A stretch of DNA of 9,564 nucleotides from positions 1 through 9,564 of the forward strand of contig JAEZCY010000063.1 of assembly GCA_023429845.1 (NCBI GenBank). The letters run 5' to 3'. The notes beneath the pieces are model-generated. The model saw nothing but the letters and a program-made list of their open reading frames with translations, was not told where the DNA came from and ran no database searches. Positions within the stretch are counted from its first letter, which is position 1, and each line of letters starts with the position of its first letter. The DNA is from Acidobacteriota bacterium. Lineage in GTDB: Bacteria > Acidobacteriota > Vicinamibacteria > Vicinamibacterales > Vicinamibacteraceae. The position numbers and the translations under genes are program-made. Below, piece after piece: positions 5,856 through 9,564 of this stretch.

Positions 5856-6481
5856 GACTTGCCGACGACGAGCGTCCGGGCGGCGGTCTCGCAGGCAGGC
5901 GCGTGAACGGCAGCCTTCGCGCGCGTCGCCGCGCACGTCAGGCGATAGAGGGACGCGCCGCTCACCACGCTGTACTGCGTGACGTCCAGATCGCCGGTCA
6001 GCCCGCTGGCGCCGTACCGAATCACCACGACCTTGTTGCCGTCGATGTCGCTCAGTTCGCTGCTCAGCACGCGCGCATGAGGCGCGCGCTGCGCCAGCAC
6101 CTCCAGCTCGATCTCCTTGAACGTGTCGTCGATCTCGTCTGGCGCCAGAGCGACGCGCAGCAGCTGGAAGTCCAGCGCCAGGCTCGCCTCGCCCTTCTTG
6201 TGCATCAGCAGTGCGATGTTGCCTCCTGCGGCCGGCACCGCCACCCAGTCCTTCTTCGGATAGCTGAAGGCGACGTTGTAGACCATGCTCTTGAACGGCT
6301 GCAGGTCCTTGGCCTGCATCGGCCGCTGCGCCTGCACGGCGACGGGGAGCACGGCAACGCCGAACACTGCGCATCCCAGCAGAATCGATGTGGCAAACGC
6401 CGCCCGCGGGCCGCGCCGCTGGAAGGTCGCGCGCCGGAAAAGGGACTCCCGAAAGTCCGGAAGGCCGGCAGGAATGTTCAC
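5852..6481 (-). CDS. Exported protein of unknown function
   Basis: A 209-residue protein starting at GTG 6479-6481, which overlaps the phosphatase stop as GTGA and has a purine-rich site (GGGAGAG) just upstream. A basic N-terminus of about 27 residues precedes a hydrophobic stretch (28-50) ending AVQAQRP, a plausible signal peptidase I site after Ala51. The mature part (about 52-209) has alternating strand-like stretches: FSYPKKDWVAVP (72-83), ASLALDFQLLRV (99-110), KVVVIRYGASG (150-160) and SLYRLTCAA (177-185). It loosely resembles PsbP/DcrB-like folds, a weak impression only. Cys183 and Cys197 could form a disulfide. It is likely periplasmic or membrane-anchored and lies between the PP2C and DUF192 genes, coupled to both. 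I do not recognise its function. Confidence 0.7.
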   Translation of the reverse strand: MNIPAGLPDFRESLFRRATFQRRGPRAAFATSILLGCAVFGVAVLPVAVQAQRPMQAKDLQPFKSMVYNVAFSYPKKDWVAVPAAGGNIALLMHKKGEASLALDFQLLRVALAPDEIDDTFKEIELEVLAQRAPHARVLSSELSDIDGNKVVVIRYGASGLTGDLDVTQYSVVSGASLYRLTCAATRAKAAVHAPACETAARTLVVGKS

Positions 6482-7242
6482 GTTCTCTCTCCCACGTCCA
6501 CGATGAGGACGCTGACGTTGTCGCGCGTGCCGCCGTCGATGGCGAGTGCCACGAGCCGTTCGGCGACCGCTCGCGGGGCGCCGGCACACACGGACGGATC
6601 CAGTTCCTCGACCCCCACGACTCCATGCAGGCCATCGCTGCACAGGAGGAGCCGCATCGGCGACGAGGGCGCCGGCATCTCCGCCATCGAGGGTGCCACG
6701 TCGGCGTCCGCACCCAGGGCAGCCGTCAGCGCGCGGCGCGAACCGATGCGCTCGCCGTCAGCGTCGAGCTGATCCACCGTCGCCGCGTCATCGTCGGTCA
6801 ACTGGCGGCACGGTCCGGGCTCCAGCCGGTAGATCCGGCTGTCACCGACGTGCGCAAAGGAGATCACCTGTTGCGACACCAGCACGGCGGCCACGGTCGT
6901 CGCCATGCCGCGCAGGGCCGGGTCCGATTGCGACGCCAGATGTACGCGCTGGTTGGCCAGCACCACCGCGGTCCGCAAGCGATTGGATGTGGCAGAGAAG
7001 CGCGAGTCCCAGCCGAGCGGCCACGTGTCGTCCTCCGCGCCCGCCGACCTCGCGATGTAGCCGGCAACGGTCTCGAGGGCCAGTTGCGCGGCGACCTCGC
7101 CGGCGTTGTGCCCGCCGACACCGTCGAAGACCACGTACAGGCCGTAGCGGTCCTCGCACAGCACGCGGTCCTCGTTCACCTCGCGCACCGGGCCGCGGTC
7201 GGTCGCGGCGGCACCAATCGTCATGGCGGATGTGATTCGCAT
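6478..7242 (-). CDS. PP2C-family Ser/Thr protein phosphatase
   Basis: A 254-residue single-domain bacterial PP2C (Stp type). The motifs appear in order: R20-EVNED (metal ligand Asp25), VVFDGVGGHNAGE (Asp40 and the DGxGG loop), GMATTVAAVLV (112-122), FAHVGDSRIYRL (129-140) with Asp134, LLLCSDGLHGVV (198-209) with Asp203, and DNVSVLIVDV (241-250) with Asp241. All the aspartates expected to hold the two metal ions are present, so it should remove phosphate from Ser/Thr residues. There is no membrane segment, so it is cytoplasmic. The start ATG shares one base with the ATPase stop (TGATG), pointing to reinitiation; Met7 is a less likely start. Bacterial PP2Cs usually oppose a Hanks-type kinase. 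None is visible, but the truncated gene at the head of the operon could be one. Confidence 0.93.
   Translation of the reverse strand: MRITSAMTIGAAATDRGPVREVNEDRVLCEDRYGLYVVFDGVGGHNAGEVAAQLALETVAGYIARSAGAEDDTWPLGWDSRFSATSNRLRTAVVLANQRVHLASQSDPALRGMATTVAAVLVSQQVISFAHVGDSRIYRLEPGPCRQLTDDDAATVDQLDADGERIGSRRALTAALGADADVAPSMAEMPAPSSPMRLLLCSDGLHGVVGVEELDPSVCAGAPRAVAERLVALAIDGGTRDNVSVLIVDVGERT
6487..6493 (-). promoter_or_regulatory. Ribosome binding site inside the PP2C 3' end
   Basis: GGGAGAG on the minus strand ends five bases before the GTG at 6479-6481. It sits within the last codons of the phosphatase and supports that GTG as the start of the exported protein over the longer reading frame. Confidence 0.5.
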
Positions 7243-9062
7243 CAGACCGGAACGGCAGCGGGAGCGTCGACAGCGACCGTGTGCTCGACCACTTCGGCCA
7301 GGGATGTCTCGCCGGCGAGCACCTTGACGAGCGCCGCCTCACGAAGCGTGCGCATGCCGTCACGGGAGGCCTGGAGGCGGATCTCCGACACCGACGCCCG
7401 GCGCATCACGAGGTCCTCGATCGCGGCGGAGATCTTCAGCACCTCGAAGATGCCAGTGCGCCCGCGGTAACCGGCGCCGCCGCACGCCTGGCATCCGCGC
7501 GGCTCGCGGATGGTGACGCGGCCGTGATGATGCAGCCGCTCGAACGGCGCGGTGAGCGAATGCGTCCGCACGTCGATGTCGGCCGGGGTGCTGCATTCGC
7601 GACACAGGCGGCGCACCAGCCGCTGGGCGACCACGAGCCGCAGCGCGGAGGCGACGATGAACGACTCCAGCCCCATGTTGAGCAACCGGAGGACCGCACC
7701 GGACGCGTCGTTCGTGTGCAGGCTCGAAAGGACCATGTGCCCCGTGAGCGCCGCCTTGAGCGCGATGTCGGCGGTCTCGGCGTCGCGCACCTCGCCCACC
7801 ATGATGACGTCGGGATCCTGCCGGAGGAAGCTGCGCAGGGCCGTCGCGTACGTCAGCTCTTCCGCATCGCACTGCACCTGCGTCACGCCGAGGATGCGCG
7901 ACTCCACCGGGTCTTCCGCGGTGAGGATGCACTCGTCCTCCGTGTTGAGGCGGTCGAGCAGCGCGTAGAGCGTCGAGCTCTTGCCGCTGCCGGTCGGACC
8001 AGTCACCAGCAGCAGGCCGTTCGGCAGATCGGAGGCGTCTTCCAGCAGCAGGCGCGTCTCGTCGTCCACCCCGAGGTCGCCGAGGTCCCGGCGCTGCCGG
8101 GCGCGGTCCAGCACGCGCATCACCACCTTCTCGCCGGAGATCGACGGCACGAGCGAGAAGCGGAGATCGACCGGGCGTCCCCACACGAGGTCGTACCCGA
8201 TGCGCGCGTCGATGGGTGCGGTGGCCGCGGTCAGCGGTACGTCCGCCATCGCCTTGAGGCGGGCCGTGACGCCGGGGATCACGGAGGGCGGCAGGTCGTG
8301 CAGCACGCGGAGGGCGCCGTCGACTCTGGCGCGCACGCGCAGCCGGCCCTCGGCCGGCTCCACATGGATGTCGCTGGCGCCGGCCTCGACCGAGCGCACG
8401 ATGATCTGGTGCACGAGGCGGATGATCACCGGTTCGCGCGCCAACAACTCGAGCCCCTGCACGCCCTCGCCCAGCGTGTCGCGCGTGCGATTGGCAAACG
8501 ACGCAGCGGCATCGACGTAGTCACCGAACGGCACGGCCAGCGCATGCTGGTAGGCCGACTCCGCAACCGACAGCGACGCCTCGCCCGAATAGCGGATCGA
8601 GCCGGCCCCGTGCGACGCATAGTGTCGCTGCAGGGCCGCGGTCACCGCCGGCTCCGTCGCGAGCAGCGGCAATACCTGACAGCCCGACAGCGACTCGAGG
8701 CACCGGCGATACCGCGTGTCCGTCGGGTTGAGCAGGCAGACGTGAAGCCTGTTGACTTCCATCTGCGCCGGAAAGGCCATCATCGACAGCCAGACCTTGG
8801 CGGGCACCAGCGTGTTCACGCGTTCGAGGAAGTCCGGATACACGGTCATCAGCGACGGATCCACCGTCTTGATGCCCGTGATCTCCTCGAGCAGCATGCG
8901 GACGACCTTGTCGGGCGCCAGATTGAGCGCCAGCACCGCGCCGGCGAGCGTGCCGCCCCGGGCCTCCCGGTAGACCGCCGCCGTGTCGACACGCGACTTG
9001 TCGAGCGCCTTGCTCGAGACGAGCAACTCGGCGAGCCGTGCGTCGAGCTCGGCGTCTGTCAC
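7242..9062 (-). CDS. GspE/PilB-family secretion or type IV pilus ATPase
   Basis: A 606-residue protein, normal length for type II secretion or type IV pilus assembly ATPases. Residues 1-150 are the N-terminal GspE/MshEN-like domain and 210-606 the ATPase. Visible motifs are Walker A GPTGSGKS (355-362), Asp box TAEDPVE (381-387), Walker B region RQDPDVIMVGEVRD (414-427) with Glu424, His box GHMVLSSLHTND (441-452), and the zinc-binding pairs C487-C490 and C524-C527. SDIHVEP (230-236) opens the N2 domain. It would be a cytoplasmic hexamer powering pseudopilus or pilus assembly. The PilT-type AIRNLIREGK signature is absent, which fits an assembly rather than a retraction motor. GTG 9060-9062 is chosen because it overlaps the upstream stop (GTGA), has AAGGG nine bases before it, and starts where the family domain starts. 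No other pilus or secretion gene is in the window, so GspE and PilB roles cannot be told apart. Confidence 0.93.
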   Translation of the reverse strand: MTDAELDARLAELLVSSKALDKSRVDTAAVYREARGGTLAGAVLALNLAPDKVVRMLLEEITGIKTVDPSLMTVYPDFLERVNTLVPAKVWLSMMAFPAQMEVNRLHVCLLNPTDTRYRRCLESLSGCQVLPLLATEPAVTAALQRHYASHGAGSIRYSGEASLSVAESAYQHALAVPFGDYVDAAASFANRTRDTLGEGVQGLELLAREPVIIRLVHQIIVRSVEAGASDIHVEPAEGRLRVRARVDGALRVLHDLPPSVIPGVTARLKAMADVPLTAATAPIDARIGYDLVWGRPVDLRFSLVPSISGEKVVMRVLDRARQRRDLGDLGVDDETRLLLEDASDLPNGLLLVTGPTGSGKSSTLYALLDRLNTEDECILTAEDPVESRILGVTQVQCDAEELTYATALRSFLRQDPDVIMVGEVRDAETADIALKAALTGHMVLSSLHTNDASGAVLRLLNMGLESFIVASALRLVVAQRLVRRLCRECSTPADIDVRTHSLTAPFERLHHHGRVTIREPRGCQACGGAGYRGRTGIFEVLKISAAIEDLVMRRASVSEIRLQASRDGMRTLREAALVKVLAGETSLAEVVEHTVAVDAPAAVPV

Positions 9063-9564
9063 TGCCCGCCGCCCTTCAACGCGGTGAGGCGGTCGCGGGC
9101 CGTCGCCCGACGCGCATCCGAATCGGGCAGCCACTCGACCGCCCGCTGATACAACGGGATCGCGTCGGCCGCACGGCTGCGAGCATCGAACTGCCGCGCC
9201 TTGCGGTAGGCGTCGTCGCCGGCTGCCGTCATCTTCGAGCGCGCGGCTGCCGCCTGGGCGGCGGCGCCCGCACGCTCGTACCCGGCCACGGCGCGCGTCC
9301 AATCGCCGTTTGCCTCGAGCGCCTGAGCCTCAGCGAGCGCCTTCTCGCGCGCGGCGGCCTGCCCGTGCCGTGCGTCCTCGAGTCGGGCCGGTGCGTCGCG
9401 GAAATCGGGCTGCTGGGCCACCACGGTCTCGAACGCTCGCTGCGCCTCGGCGAAGCGGCCGGCTGCCAGGGCTCGACGCCCCTCCTCGTACGCCGCCGCG
9501 AGCGCCGGCGACTCCTTCGGCGCGGCCGGCGTGCGCTTCGGCCTTGGCAACGGCGAGCCCGGGC
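9059..9564 (-). CDS. C-terminal part of a TPR-like repeat protein, 5' end outside the window
   Basis: The frame is open to the right edge, so this is probably the end of a larger protein. An in-frame TTG at 9548-9550 could start a 163-residue protein but has little to favour it. About 15 residues of Pro/Lys/Arg-rich linker (PRPKRTPAAPKESPA) come first, then helical pairs of tetratricopeptide type: AAYEEGRRALAAGRFAEAQRAFETVV, AQALEANGDWTRAVAGYERAG and AYRKARQFDARSRAADAIPLYQRAVEWLP. TPR repeats bind partner proteins. A charged Pro-rich linker followed by C-terminal TPRs is common in multidomain signalling proteins, including bacterial Ser/Thr kinases. The PP2C gene in the same operon makes that reading attractive, but no kinase sequence is visible. 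It ends GGGQ and its TGA overlaps the ATPase GTG (GTGA). Confidence 0.7.
   Translation of the reverse strand, partial: PGSPLPRPKRTPAAPKESPALAAAYEEGRRALAAGRFAEAQRAFETVVAQQPDFRDAPARLEDARHGQAAAREKALAEAQALEANGDWTRAVAGYERAGAAAQAAAARSKMTAAGDDAYRKARQFDARSRAADAIPLYQRAVEWLPDSDARRATARDRLTALKGGGQ
9072..9076 (-). promoter_or_regulatory. Ribosome binding site for the secretion ATPase
   Basis: AAGGG on the minus strand lies nine bases before the GTG at 9060-9062, within the last codons of the TPR protein. It supports the overlapping GTG as the ATPase start. Confidence 0.45.

Noticed and set aside
5487..6713. 408-codon frame that could be read as a large fusion ending in DUF192
   Set aside because: Only the last 122 residues resemble a protein family. 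The rest is an out-of-frame reading of the exported protein and PP2C genes, and a GTGA-coupled GTG at 5855 explains the DUF192 start.
7281..9149. 622-codon open frame on the plus strand opposite the secretion ATPase
   Set aside because: It mirrors the ATPase in the complementary frame, a known artefact of GC-rich codon use. Its translation is rich in Arg, His and Val with no recognisable domain, while the minus strand carries every ATPase motif.

Overview
The window is GC-rich throughout and densely coded. It looks like a chromosomal segment of a soil-type bacterium. Acidobacteriota of the Vicinamibacteria (Luteitalea-like) group is my best guess, from three things: a DUF6797-type protein with a C-terminal cytochrome c domain, GTAG-headed REP hairpins around a REP-associated transposase, and the codon use. 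This placement comes from recall of such genomes and no search was run.

Left block (1-3419, minus strand): a lipoprotein class II c-type cytochrome (2838-3419) is followed after 16 bases by a 909-residue exported DUF6797 protein with a C-terminal c-type heme domain (92-2821). After 43 more bases comes the first 16 codons of another probably exported protein (1-48, cut by the window edge), with a strong ribosome binding site. These read as one periplasmic electron-transfer operon. Divergent from it, after a 65-base gap, is a bacterial cytochrome P450 (3485-4648, plus strand) with an atypical oxygen-activation motif.

Middle block (4649-5490): a single-domain HUH/Y1 REP-associated transposase (RAYT, 4827-5288, minus) sits in a cluster of REP hairpins. 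Four near-identical units at 42-44 base spacing lie just upstream of it, and one intact and one decayed unit lie downstream. A hairpin of different sequence but the same GTAG-plus-stem design lies on the opposite strand next to the P450. The GTAG of the outermost unit supplies the stop codon of the neighbouring DUF192 gene.

Right block (5487-9564, minus strand): five genes are chained by stop/start overlaps (three GTGA, one TGATG). In transcription order they are the TPR-like end of a larger protein (9059 to the window edge), a GspE/PilB-family secretion or pilus ATPase (7242-9062), a PP2C Ser/Thr phosphatase (6478-7242), an exported protein of unknown function (5852-6481) and a small DUF192 protein (5487-5855). 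The tight coupling suggests co-translation and a shared process, possibly a type II secretion or type IV pilus-like ATPase under Ser/Thr phosphorylation control. If the truncated TPR protein is the end of a Ser/Thr kinase, the phosphatase would have its partner here, but the window does not show this.

I see no rRNA, tRNA, CRISPR array or prophage. The most unusual structure is the RAYT/REP cluster and the way it is joined to the end of the coupled operon.
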